Assembly (NCBI GenBank): GCA_021157965.1
Contig: JAGGVO010000004.1
Coordinates: 17,822 to 81,821 of the forward strand
Source: Candidatus Neomarinimicrobiota bacterium
GTDB lineage: Bacteria > Fidelibacterota > Fidelibacteria > Fidelibacterales > Fidelibacteraceae
DNA: 64,000 bases
Reading direction: 5' to 3'
Shown here: positions 45,544-53,382 of the stretch, in pieces
Layout: every line of letters begins with the position of its first letter
How positions within the stretch are numbered: the stretch's first letter is position 1
Made by a program: the position numbers and the translations under genes
Notes under the pieces: generated by a model
What the model saw: the letters and a program-made list of their open reading frames with translations, nothing else
Told to the model about the DNA's origin: nothing
The model's database searches: none

Positions 45544-47694
45544 ATGAAACACATATTTATAAAGTATACCTATTCTTTCCTTTCCCTGCTCCTGGTATTG
45601 CTTTTTCTGGCACCTGATCTGAATGCCCAGAAAAATTTTACCGGACCTCCCATGTTCATCAATGTCAATAAGATCAACCTGACGATGAACAAGGTGAATG
45701 GGGAGGGACAGTTTACAAATCAGTATAGCTGGATGCTGACCGGCACCGGCCCGGAACAGACGGAGGAATGGTACTATCCTGCGGATAACTGGCATTCCCA
45801 GATGTTGTACCAGATATTTAATCCTGTCTGTCCTGACGATAACGGCTTTACCGATGAGACGGGTCAGCATAAAATCATTCCCTACAAATGCGTGAATAAG
45901 GGAAAAAATGACTACTCCTGGGAGAAAAGGCGCTACCGGACCCCTTATGTAACTGTCGATGGTGTCCGCCAGAATCAGGATTACACATGGGATGTGGATC
46001 CGGATTTAAATGCCGATATTGTGGCTGAATGGGAGGATATCCTGAGAGCCTACGGCATTCGGAGTAAAGTGCAGGTCTATGCATTCAGTAATCCCAATCA
46101 TCAGGACTACATCATCTACAAGGCCACGTATAAATTCACCGGCGAAACCATGCGACCCATTGAGAATCCTGACTCTTCCGATTTCTTTCCATCGCAATCC
46201 GTGCGTTTATGGTGGCCCATATCTTTTAGTTTCGGCCCAAGCAAAGCCGGCGAGTATATGGCCCATTCCTATTTTGCGTATGAGGGGGAAGATGATCTGG
46301 ACAGCTGGTTTGCCACTCCTGTGACTCTTGCTTCCGATGCACCCCGGGATACCCTGAAAATAGCCTATTACTGGGATGCCAAAACGCCGGGTGGAGAGGT
46401 TTATAAAAACAAATCCAATCCGGATAGTGTCATTACGTTAAGTGCCGATGATACAGGTGATCCGGATCGGGAAACCGGTTATCTCCATTCCCCGCAGATT
46501 CCGGGATATGCTCTGCTTTATTCCTCAAAAAACACCTTCGATATGACGGCTGACGATGTGTCTCAACCCTATGCCATACCCCATGCGGATATTGTGAACG
46601 ACTTATGGGGCAGAGGCGATCCGGGAATCCGGGATACCTACATTGGAGAAGACAATCGGGGCCGGTTCCCACTCGATCCCATCACCGAGGGATTTATTGC
46701 AGCTTCAGGAAAACAAAAAGGTCCCATGCGCTTTATCACCATTGGTCCCTATGACCTCACACTGGATCATGAACAGGGTATTCAGGATTCTATCTGTGCC
46801 GTGTATGCCGTTGGTGTCGGTTCCCTTTCCCGGGAAGCTGCTGATTCCGTGGGAAGGGCCTGGTTTAACGGTGAAATCACGGATGCAGAAAAAGAAGCGG
46901 CAATTCTTACCGGTAAGGATTCTCTGGCTAAAGTCATGAACCGGGCATATTGGGCTTATAAAAATGGTTTGAATGTCCCGGATCCGCCACCTCCGCCCGA
47001 TTTGGAAGTGACCAGTGACGCAGACCAGGTGATTGTTGAATGGTCTTATCCGGATGCAAGTTACTATAACGACCCGGACACGGGTGTGGACGACTGGTAT
47101 GCCTGGCGGGTCTATCGCAAGCGGGGTGAAGCAACTGTCGGTGCTCCCTCTGAATTGGTTTCCAAGGAAAATTGGGAGCTGATTTATGAAACCAAGGACC
47201 GGAATGAAACGCAGTATATCGATACAGATGTTACTCGGGGTGTTTCCTACTATTATGCGGTAACGGCAATGGATGATGGAAGCCAGAACACTTTCGGGCT
47301 TTATCCCGGCCAGAAATTGGAAAGTTCACGTTATGTAAACCGTTCACAACTTCCGGCACGGCCCTTCAAAGCCGGATTGGCCACATCGAAAGAGGTTCGT
47401 GTGGTTCCCAATCCCTATTCTGTGGATGCCGGTATTCTCAATTTCCCCGGCGAAAGCAATCAGCTGATGTTTGCAAGACTACCCTATAAATGTACATTAA
47501 CAGTTTATACGGAAACCGGTGACGAAGTTACACACTTTGACCATATCGGGACCGATCAACTTATCTGGAATCAGAGAACGAGTACCAATCAGTACATTAG
47601 TACGGGGATTTATATCCTTGCCGTCACGGATGCTGAAGATGTGGATGGAAATAAACTGGATGACCAGTTCGTCAAATTTGTGGTTATCCGATAA
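45544..47694 (+). CDS. Large secreted protein with Fn3-like region and C-terminal sorting-type domain
   Basis: A 716-residue protein with signal peptide (residues 9-29). The first 470 residues are not a family I know; they are rich in aromatic and acidic residues. A fibronectin III-like region follows at about 490-600 (DLEVTSDADQVIVEWSYPD; VSYYYAVTAMDDG). The last 90 residues (VRVVPNPYSVDAG ... STGIYILAVTD ... VKFVVIR) match the FlgD/T9SS-like C-terminal modules of FCB secreted proteins. It sits between the receptor and the PorV-like protein, probably as a cell-surface partner. Confidence 0.7.
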   Translation: MKHIFIKYTYSFLSLLLVLLFLAPDLNAQKNFTGPPMFINVNKINLTMNKVNGEGQFTNQYSWMLTGTGPEQTEEWYYPADNWHSQMLYQIFNPVCPDDNGFTDETGQHKIIPYKCVNKGKNDYSWEKRRYRTPYVTVDGVRQNQDYTWDVDPDLNADIVAEWEDILRAYGIRSKVQVYAFSNPNHQDYIIYKATYKFTGETMRPIENPDSSDFFPSQSVRLWWPISFSFGPSKAGEYMAHSYFAYEGEDDLDSWFATPVTLASDAPRDTLKIAYYWDAKTPGGEVYKNKSNPDSVITLSADDTGDPDRETGYLHSPQIPGYALLYSSKNTFDMTADDVSQPYAIPHADIVNDLWGRGDPGIRDTYIGEDNRGRFPLDPITEGFIAASGKQKGPMRFITIGPYDLTLDHEQGIQDSICAVYAVGVGSLSREAADSVGRAWFNGEITDAEKEAAILTGKDSLAKVMNRAYWAYKNGLNVPDPPPPPDLEVTSDADQVIVEWSYPDASYYNDPDTGVDDWYAWRVYRKRGEATVGAPSELVSKENWELIYETKDRNETQYIDTDVTRGVSYYYAVTAMDDGSQNTFGLYPGQKLESSRYVNRSQLPARPFKAGLATSKEVRVVPNPYSVDAGILNFPGESNQLMFARLPYKCTLTVYTETGDEVTHFDHIGTDQLIWNQRTSTNQYISTGIYILAVTDAEDVDGNKLDDQFVKFVVIR

Positions 47695-47710
47695 AAGGAC
47701 AGGTGAAACG

Positions 47711-48745
47711 ATGAAAAAAAGAAATATATGTCATTTATGGCTCACAATGTTGATCCTGGCCGGATTGCTGTCACCGGCGTCTTTGGCAGGCGTGGAGAAA
47801 AAAGCGCAGGTGGGATTCCGGTTCCTGGAAAATCCCGTGTCCGCTGCGGCCCTGGGACGGGGCGATAACGGAGTCCTCGGACTCACCGGTGCAGACGGTG
47901 TTTATTCCAATCCCTCGGCCATAGCCTGGATGCCCGGAAGGGCCGATGTCACTCTTTCCCGGACCACCTGGATTGCAGATATGGGATATAGTTCTGTCAG
48001 TGCCGCCCTGAGAGGTCCCATGAATATGATCTTTGGTGTGGATTATATGTCCATGGATTACGGTGATTTTCACGGGACTCGCAGAGCTGAGAATGATGAT
48101 GGGTTTGTGGAAACTGGGGTTTTTTCACCTTCTGCCTGGGTTGCGGGACTCACCCTTTCTCAACGGGTCAGCGACAGGTTTTCCTATGGATTGCGCATCA
48201 AATATGCTTACCAGGATTACGGGACCGCCCAAATTGCGACAGAGGGTAGAAATTTGTCAGATACGACCCTCGTCATTATTGATCGGGATTATAACCAGGG
48301 GGCACCGGCCATTGATATCGGTACAACCTACGCGTTCGGTTTTTATGGGATACGTTTCGGTGCCGTCATCCAGAATTTTTCCCGGGAAATTCAAATTGAA
48401 CGGGAAAAATTTCCCATGCCTTTCCGGGTTAGTTTCAGTGCAGATATGAATCTGATGACACTCCTTGCCCCGGATATGGTGGATGCCCATACCCTGCGCT
48501 TTGGAGTTGAATCCCTCCATCCCCGGGATTTTAAGGAACGGATCAAGTTTGGAATGGAATATGCCCTGCATAAAAGCTTTTTCGTTCGATCCGGATATCT
48601 TATAAATTATGATGAACGGGGACTCACTGCCGGCATCGGTATCAGAACCTCCCTGGGCAAAACCCATTTTGTTTTTGATTATGGATTTCAGGAGTTCGGA
48701 AATTTCGGGGATGTCCATGCTTTCAGTGCCGGTTTCGGTTTTTAA
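47711..48745 (+). CDS. PorV/PorQ-like outer-membrane beta-barrel protein
   Basis: The start is ATG 47711, with AAAAGGACAGG upstream; the frame is open further into the previous gene but that part is a shadow. The 344-residue protein has a signal peptide (about residues 10-29) and the PorV-like opening FLENPVSAAALGRGDNGVLG and DGVYSNPSAIAWMPG, then beta strands to a terminal GFGF. PorV relatives work in type IX secretion or as FadL-like barrels. Its place after a sorting-type secreted protein supports a secretion-linked role. Confidence 0.82.
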   Translation: MKKRNICHLWLTMLILAGLLSPASLAGVEKKAQVGFRFLENPVSAAALGRGDNGVLGLTGADGVYSNPSAIAWMPGRADVTLSRTTWIADMGYSSVSAALRGPMNMIFGVDYMSMDYGDFHGTRRAENDDGFVETGVFSPSAWVAGLTLSQRVSDRFSYGLRIKYAYQDYGTAQIATEGRNLSDTTLVIIDRDYNQGAPAIDIGTTYAFGFYGIRFGAVIQNFSREIQIEREKFPMPFRVSFSADMNLMTLLAPDMVDAHTLRFGVESLHPRDFKERIKFGMEYALHKSFFVRSGYLINYDERGLTAGIGIRTSLGKTHFVFDYGFQEFGNFGDVHAFSAGFGF

Positions 48746-48793
48746 GAACCCCTGAGAGATGTATATCATTCCGATCATCATACAGAAAGGGTT

Positions 48794-49918
48794 ATGATGC
48801 TTATACGAAATGTCCGCGTTTTTTATGAGGAAAATCCGGTTCATGTCCGGCTGGAATCCGGTATGGTTATGGATGTATATCCAGCTGATCCGGCTGAGAA
48901 AGAGGGTATGGACGGTGGCGGACATTTCCTTGTTCCTGGATTCACGGACCTTCATGTCCATGGCGCCGGCGGAGCAGATTTTAGTTGCGGGGAAGCGGAG
49001 AAACTGATTCAGGCAGATTTCATGCTGACCCGCCTGGGGACCACATCGTATCTTGCTACAACTTTTTACCTCCCGGATGGTCCGAACAATCATCTTCAAG
49101 TCCTCCGAGATCTGTTTGATTCCGGCCGGTGCCCCGGCATGAAAGGGATTCATCTGGAGGGGCCTTTTATCTCGCCGGAAAAGCGAGGGGGAATCCAGCC
49201 GGACCGGATTGCTCCCTATCAGAAAAATATCCTCGAAGATATTATGAAAACGTGCGGAAATGCCCTGAAAATGATGACAATCGCACCGGAAATTGATAAG
49301 ACGGAATCCCTGATCAGGGAATTGAAATCCCGGGATGTAATCACCTCTTTGGGTCATTCCAATGCTACTGCCGAAGAAACACGGCAGGCATTGGAATTAG
49401 GTGTCGATCATGTGACCCATATATGCAATGCCATGCGTCCCATTCATCACAGGGAAACAGGGCCCATTCCGGAAATTGTGAATTCCCGTGCCTCGGTGCA
49501 AATCATTTCCGATGGTGTGCATCTGTCACCCCGGATGGTCAGATTCCTTGCTTCCCTTCTGGGTTATTCACGATGTGTATGCATTACAGACGGGATGCTG
49601 AGTACAGGTCTTCCGGATGGGGAGTATGTGTATCAGGGCAAGGCATTCCGGGCTCAAAATGGAGAAGCCCGCGATGTCCTCGACCACGGACTTATCGGGA
49701 CCAGCCTGAGTGTTCTGGACATAGCAGCCCGCTTTATGCGGTATACGGGTTGTACGTTGGAAGAAGCTGTGCGGTCGGTTACCGAAAATCCCTGCCGGGT
49801 TCTGGGAACTCACCCTTTTCATGATTATGTTCAAACCGGGGCTGTGGCCGATCTTCTTCTCGTCGACCAGAATCTGAACCTCCACCATGTATGGAAAAAT
49901 GGCAATCTTGTTAAGTAG
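48794..49918 (+). CDS. nagA: N-acetylglucosamine-6-phosphate deacetylase
   Basis: A 374-residue amidohydrolase that converts GlcNAc-6-P to GlcN-6-P and acetate. Family motifs are in order: DLHVHGAGGADF, GIHLEGPFISPEKRG, SLGHSNATAEE, VTHICNAMRPIHHRE, ISDGVHLSP and ITDGM with the catalytic Asp. It is the strongest substrate clue for the region. AGAAAGGG precedes the ATG (a second ATG is three bases on). No nagB is present. Confidence 0.94.
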   Translation: MMLIRNVRVFYEENPVHVRLESGMVMDVYPADPAEKEGMDGGGHFLVPGFTDLHVHGAGGADFSCGEAEKLIQADFMLTRLGTTSYLATTFYLPDGPNNHLQVLRDLFDSGRCPGMKGIHLEGPFISPEKRGGIQPDRIAPYQKNILEDIMKTCGNALKMMTIAPEIDKTESLIRELKSRDVITSLGHSNATAEETRQALELGVDHVTHICNAMRPIHHRETGPIPEIVNSRASVQIISDGVHLSPRMVRFLASLLGYSRCVCITDGMLSTGLPDGEYVYQGKAFRAQNGEARDVLDHGLIGTSLSVLDIAARFMRYTGCTLEEAVRSVTENPCRVLGTHPFHDYVQTGAVADLLLVDQNLNLHHVWKNGNLVK

Positions 49919-49999
49919 CACCTGACAGATGTTGAGAAATAATTATTTGTAACGTTTTTTGTGGTATCTGTCTTAATTATAAACAAATGAGGTAAAATT

Positions 50000-50356
50000 A
50001 TGGTACACAGTTATCCGGAACTAAATGAACAAGTTCGTAAGCTCATGGAAAAATACGGAAAAGAGAGCCCTAAAGTGATGCAGGCTTTTGTACAGCTTCA
50101 TGAATCAAGCTTTGCTGAAGGGGCTCTGAGTACGAAGATTAAAGAGTTGATAGCCCTGGCTATTGGTATCAGCGTGCGTTGTGACGGATGTATATCCTAC
50201 CATGTCCACGATGCCCTGGAAGCAGGTGCCAGCCGTGAAGAGATTGTGGAAACGATCGGTGTGGCGATTCTCATGGGTGGCGGCCCGGCTATCGTGTATG
50301 GCTCGCAAGCGCTTAAAGCCCTGAATGAGTTTGAGGAAAAGGGCCTCAATGTCTGA
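50000..50356 (+). CDS. Carboxymuconolactone decarboxylase/AhpD-like protein
   Basis: A 118-residue protein of the CMD/AhpD family, all helical. The redox motif CDGC lies in VRCDGCISYHVHDALEAG (about residues 57-74), with the proton-relay His. Such proteins act as thiol-disulfide reductants or peroxidases. GAGG lies upstream of the ATG. It appears monocistronic and is closed by an excellent terminator. Confidence 0.9.
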   Translation: MVHSYPELNEQVRKLMEKYGKESPKVMQAFVQLHESSFAEGALSTKIKELIALAIGISVRCDGCISYHVHDALEAGASREEIVETIGVAILMGGGPAIVYGSQALKALNEFEEKGLNV

Positions 50357-50377
50357 AAGGAATAAATATAACAAATG

Positions 50378-50409
50378 AAAAAGGGGGATTATGATCCCCC
50401 TTTTTTTAT
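50378..50409 (+). terminator. Rho-independent terminator of the AhpD-like gene
   Basis: AAAAAGGGGGAT and ATCCCCCTTTTT pair perfectly around a TATG loop (50390-50393), followed by a T-run to 50407. It can also act on the minus strand, where it would follow the PhzF remnant. Confidence 0.92.
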
Positions 50410-50421
50410 TCTGTTTCTTTT

Positions 50422-50786
50422 TTATATTGAAATGATTCTTTTACCGAAGGGAATGACTTGTCCACCTACGCGGATGTTTATCTGTGGGCTTTTAGAACTC
50501 TCTGTCCTGACATGAATTTCCGATGGACGGTTCAGGGCATCTTCCTGGCGGAATACCATGTAATTTGGGTTCGGGGACCCATACTTTACAAGGTAAGCAC
50601 CCAATGCACCGCTTGCAGTCCCTGCGGCAGATTCCTCCGGGATGCATGCACCCGGTGCACAATTCCGGCAATATACAGTGTATTTATTATCTCCCGGGAG
50701 ACGAGAATAATCCGCAGTGCCTTTCGGGGTATGAAAAAAATGTCCTCGAAAACACCCGGAACTTACGCTAAATTCAAATAACGACT
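50422..50786 (-). pseudogene. PhzF family isomerase remnant, 5' half missing
   Basis: On the minus strand an open frame of about 120 codons matches the C-terminal half of PhzF-type proteins: CRNCAPGACIPEESAAGTAS then GALGAYLVKYG, and the closing IRVGGQVIPFGKRI. Living relatives read roughly CRNFAP..GI.EE.ATGT..GAL. There is no start codon with a ribosome site, and the N-terminal half with the active-site Glu is gone; the plus-strand gene at 50802 occupies that place. Several conserved residues are changed (F to C, T to A). It is a decayed fragment. Confidence 0.75.
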
Positions 50787-50801
50787 GTGAGGTATTTTCA
50801 G

Positions 50802-51065
50802 ATGATAAAAGATCAAATGGACAGTGATTCCGGCAACATGATTTCCATATACCGTTTTACCAATGAGATCGAAGCACAGATTCTGGATGATGTGTTGAAT
50901 AAGGAGGGTATTCCACACCGGATCCGCTCTTTTCATGATTCGGCATACGATGGGATGTTTCAGATGCAAATGGGGTGGGGGCAGTTAGAGGCACCGGAGT
51001 CCTATAAAAAGCGGATCCGTGAACTGGCTGGACAGGTTTTAAGCCAGGATTCAGATAAGGTGTAA
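50802..51065 (+). CDS. DUF2007-like small protein
   Basis: An 87-residue protein from ATG 50802 with GAGG nine bases upstream; an in-frame GTG at 50787 is less likely. ISIYRFTNEIEAQILDDVLN followed by IPHRIRSFHDSAYDG matches the ferredoxin-like 'putative signal transducing protein' DUF2007 pattern (membrane-free, about 70 residues). Function unknown. Confidence 0.65.
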   Translation: MIKDQMDSDSGNMISIYRFTNEIEAQILDDVLNKEGIPHRIRSFHDSAYDGMFQMQMGWGQLEAPESYKKRIRELAGQVLSQDSDKV

Positions 51066-51123
51066 GGATCTTACGTCAAAATCTGTTTAACAGTCAGGAA
51101 TATGTGAATTCAGGAGATGATGT

Positions 51124-51609
51124 ATGAAAATTCTCATTATTTACGCCACGACCCATGGGACAACGGCAAAAGCCGTGGATTTGTTAACCCGTCACCTGGA
51201 AAACCATGAAGTCCGCTCTGTGAATATCAAAAAGGAAACACCGCCGGATCCTGAAAACGTTGATGTCATCATTGTAGGAGGATCCATCCATGCCGGCCGG
51301 ATTCAGGGGAGAATCAAAAAATATCTTGCCCAATATCAATCTGTGATTCTACAAAAGAAGCTTGGATTGTTTATCTGCTGTATGGAGAAAGACCACAAGG
51401 CCCGGGATGAATTTGAAGCTGTGTATCCCGAGACACTGAAAAAACATGCCATCGCTCACGGTTGTTTCGGAGGGGAATTCCTCATGGATAAAATGAATTT
51501 TCTCCAGCGGGTAATTATCAAAAAAATTTCAGGTGTGGATAAAACTGTTTCTCAAATTGATTTTGAAGCAATTCAGAATTTTGCGGAGAGGATAAAAAAA
51601 GATATCTGA
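51124..51609 (+). CDS. Flavodoxin-fold protein, HemG-like
   Basis: A 161-residue FMN-binding flavodoxin-fold protein. The phosphate loop is YATTHGTTAKAVDLL (residues 7-21) and VIIVGGSIHAGRIQGRIKKY and LFICCMEKD are typical of menaquinone-dependent protoporphyrinogen oxidase HemG and its relatives. Haem synthesis genes are not nearby, so a general flavodoxin reductase partner is also possible. Confidence 0.82.
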   Translation: MKILIIYATTHGTTAKAVDLLTRHLENHEVRSVNIKKETPPDPENVDVIIVGGSIHAGRIQGRIKKYLAQYQSVILQKKLGLFICCMEKDHKARDEFEAVYPETLKKHAIAHGCFGGEFLMDKMNFLQRVIIKKISGVDKTVSQIDFEAIQNFAERIKKDI

Positions 51610-51645
51610 TTTTATCAATTCGTAAATAGTTTAAAGGGCTTTGAG

Positions 51646-52233
51646 ATGATAAAAAAATTTATGGTTATTATATTTTTTATTCAGATATTGCCTGGTTCTC
51701 TTTTGGGAATGAATAAAAAAGATGCGATTACTTCTGTTAATAAAGATTCGTTGGATAAAAAAAGATATGGTGTAGAAATAAACATGGCGGGTCTTTTAAT
51801 GTCTACAACCGGCGACATCTGGATAACTGGGACATTTACACGTTTTAATGTAACAAATTTTCTTGAAATAGCATTTCCTTATCAATATATAAATGAAACA
51901 GAAACAAAATATCAAGCTGTCATTTTTGACATACAACCCCGTTTTTACCTGCAAGAGAAACAGGAAGGTATCTATCTAAGTGTCAATTTCCGGTATGCCA
52001 ATGAGTATGGTAAAGGACAATTATCCAATCGCATGCGAAGCATCAACAGATATGGACCGGCTTTTGGCGTGGGAGCCCGTTATTTTTCTGAGTATGGCCT
52101 TTATTGGGGGTGGAGTTTTTATGTTGGGATTTATGTGTTTGATAGCTATGAAGAGCTGGAGAAGGATGAAATTGGTTTAACCCGTGATCGTTATGGAAAT
52201 ATTGAATTGTTAAAATTCGGATTCTACTTTTAA
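51646..52233 (+). CDS. AT-rich outer-membrane-like protein, unknown function
   Basis: A 195-residue protein with a signal peptide (residues 5-21) and alternating hydrophobic strands (VEINMAGLLMSTTGDIWITG; GIYLSVNFRYANEYG; GLYWGWSFYVGIYVF), ending in an aromatic (LLKFGFYF) as outer-membrane barrels do. Its base composition and codon use are distinctly more AT-rich than its neighbours, suggesting recent acquisition. I do not recognise the family. Confidence 0.6.
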   Translation: MIKKFMVIIFFIQILPGSLLGMNKKDAITSVNKDSLDKKRYGVEINMAGLLMSTTGDIWITGTFTRFNVTNFLEIAFPYQYINETETKYQAVIFDIQPRFYLQEKQEGIYLSVNFRYANEYGKGQLSNRMRSINRYGPAFGVGARYFSEYGLYWGWSFYVGIYVFDSYEELEKDEIGLTRDRYGNIELLKFGFYF

Positions 52234-52310
52234 TACAAACTTTCTTAAGAGTGAAATGTGTTTGCCCTACATTAAAACCGAGGTGACTTATAAAGAAAAT
52301 TATAAATCAT

Positions 52311-52820
52311 GTGATCATAGAAATTTTTCAGGGAAATATAGCCGCTCAAAAAGATATAGATGCTGTTGTTAATGCAGCCAATGCCCGATTGATACCGGGA
52401 GGTGGTGTGGCAGGAGCTATTCACCGTGCCGCGGGGCCAAAGCTTGCAGAGGCTTGCAAACCATTTGTTCCAATCCTGCCGGGGGAAGCCGTCATAACAC
52501 CAGCCTTCAACCTTCCGAATAAGTTTGTGATCCATTGTCTTGGACCGGTATACGGTGCGGATAAACCGGAGGATGAACTGCTTTCACGATGTTACCTGAA
52601 TGCTTTAAAACGGGGAGAAGAAAAGCACATCCGTTCCATTGCCTTTCCGGCTATTTCTACAGGAGTTTTTGGTTATCCTATCGATGATGCTGCAGACGTA
52701 GTTCTACATTGTATAAAACAATCGCTCCATGGTTTACACAGCATTCGGCTGATTCGCTTTGTGCTTTTTAGTCCGGGCGATCTGCACATTTATAAGGAGA
52801 AAGCAAGGGATATTTTATGA
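52311..52820 (+). CDS. Macro domain protein (ADP-ribose binding)
   Basis: A 169-residue stand-alone macro domain. The ligand motifs are intact: AVVNAANARLIPGGGVAGAI (residues 19-38) and the second loop FPAISTGVFGYP. Such proteins bind or hydrolyse ADP-ribose, O-acetyl-ADP-ribose or mono-ADP-ribosyl groups. The only start available is GTG 52311, because a TGA lies nine codons upstream; there is no clear ribosome site. Its stop overlaps the next ATG, joining it to the nicotinate/nicotinamide salvage remnants. Confidence 0.9.
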   Translation: MIIEIFQGNIAAQKDIDAVVNAANARLIPGGGVAGAIHRAAGPKLAEACKPFVPILPGEAVITPAFNLPNKFVIHCLGPVYGADKPEDELLSRCYLNALKRGEEKHIRSIAFPAISTGVFGYPIDDAADVVLHCIKQSLHGLHSIRLIRFVLFSPGDLHIYKEKARDIL

Positions 52821-53382
52821 TACACTATTCCGGAAGCTATACAGATTTATATGAACTGACCATGGCCCACTCTTTTATCCAGAGTTATTCCGATGAACTG
52901 ACAGCCTTTCGGGAATATGCCCGTTGTCACCCCAAAAATTGTATCCTTTTGCTGGATACCTATGATACCCTGAAAAGCGGACTGCCCCATGCCATTCAGT
53001 TGGCGAAAGAGATGGAAAAGCGAGGAGAACGGCTGAAGGGCATTCGCCTGGATAGTGGCGATCTGGCCTGGCTGTCCAAAGCATGTCGTAAACGCCTGGA
53101 TGCTGTCGGACTGGATTATGTGCAGATTGCTGTTTCCAACCAGCTGGATGAAATCATCGTGAAAAGTCTGGTCGAACAGGATGCTCCGGTGGATTTACTG
53201 GGAATCGGAACCAGCCTGGTCACAGGAGCTCCGGATGCTGCCCTGGATGGTGTATACAAATTAACCGGTTACCCGGTGAATACAAGCGCTTTGTCAATCC
53301 CCACATCTATAAAATCGGCATCAGTGATTCTCTGAAAGAAATCCGGGATACTTTGATACACACGACTGAGGGAGGAAGATGA
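52817..53382 (+). pseudogene. pncB: Nicotinate phosphoribosyltransferase, internally deleted and frameshifted
   Basis: The frame starts SGSYTDLYELTMA, the enzyme's usual N-terminus, and then jumps to HSFIQSYSDELTAF, which normally follows GTMA some 170 residues later. The join is at the shared 'TMA', so a deletion between short repeats is likely. Next come the normal LLLDTYDTLKSG, RLDSGDLAWL and LGIGTSLVTG blocks. After VYKLT the frame shifts: the true ending (GEYKRFVNPHIYKIGISD then SLKEIRDTL) continues in another frame to a TGA at 53380-53382. The first frame stops at 53335. The product cannot be active. It overlaps the macro gene start-to-stop. Confidence 0.85.

Noticed and set aside
47519..47710. 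N-terminal extension of the PorV-like protein
   Set aside because: It overlaps the end of the secreted-protein gene and would bury the signal peptide; ATG 47711 has its own ribosome site.
49924..49972. GACAGAT/ATCTGTC inverted repeat ahead of the AhpD-like gene
   Set aside because: Only seven bases per arm with a 35-base AT-rich gap; too weak to call an operator or terminator.
50763..50969. Minus-strand frame opposite the DUF2007-like gene
   Set aside because: It is in a different frame from the PhzF remnant and shows no PhzF or other family pattern; a shadow of the plus-strand gene.
52817..53335. A 172-residue intact nicotinate phosphoribosyltransferase-like protein
   Set aside because: The protein joins distant parts of the enzyme and its end is out of frame; the proper ending follows in another frame. 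It is a remnant, not a small intact enzyme.
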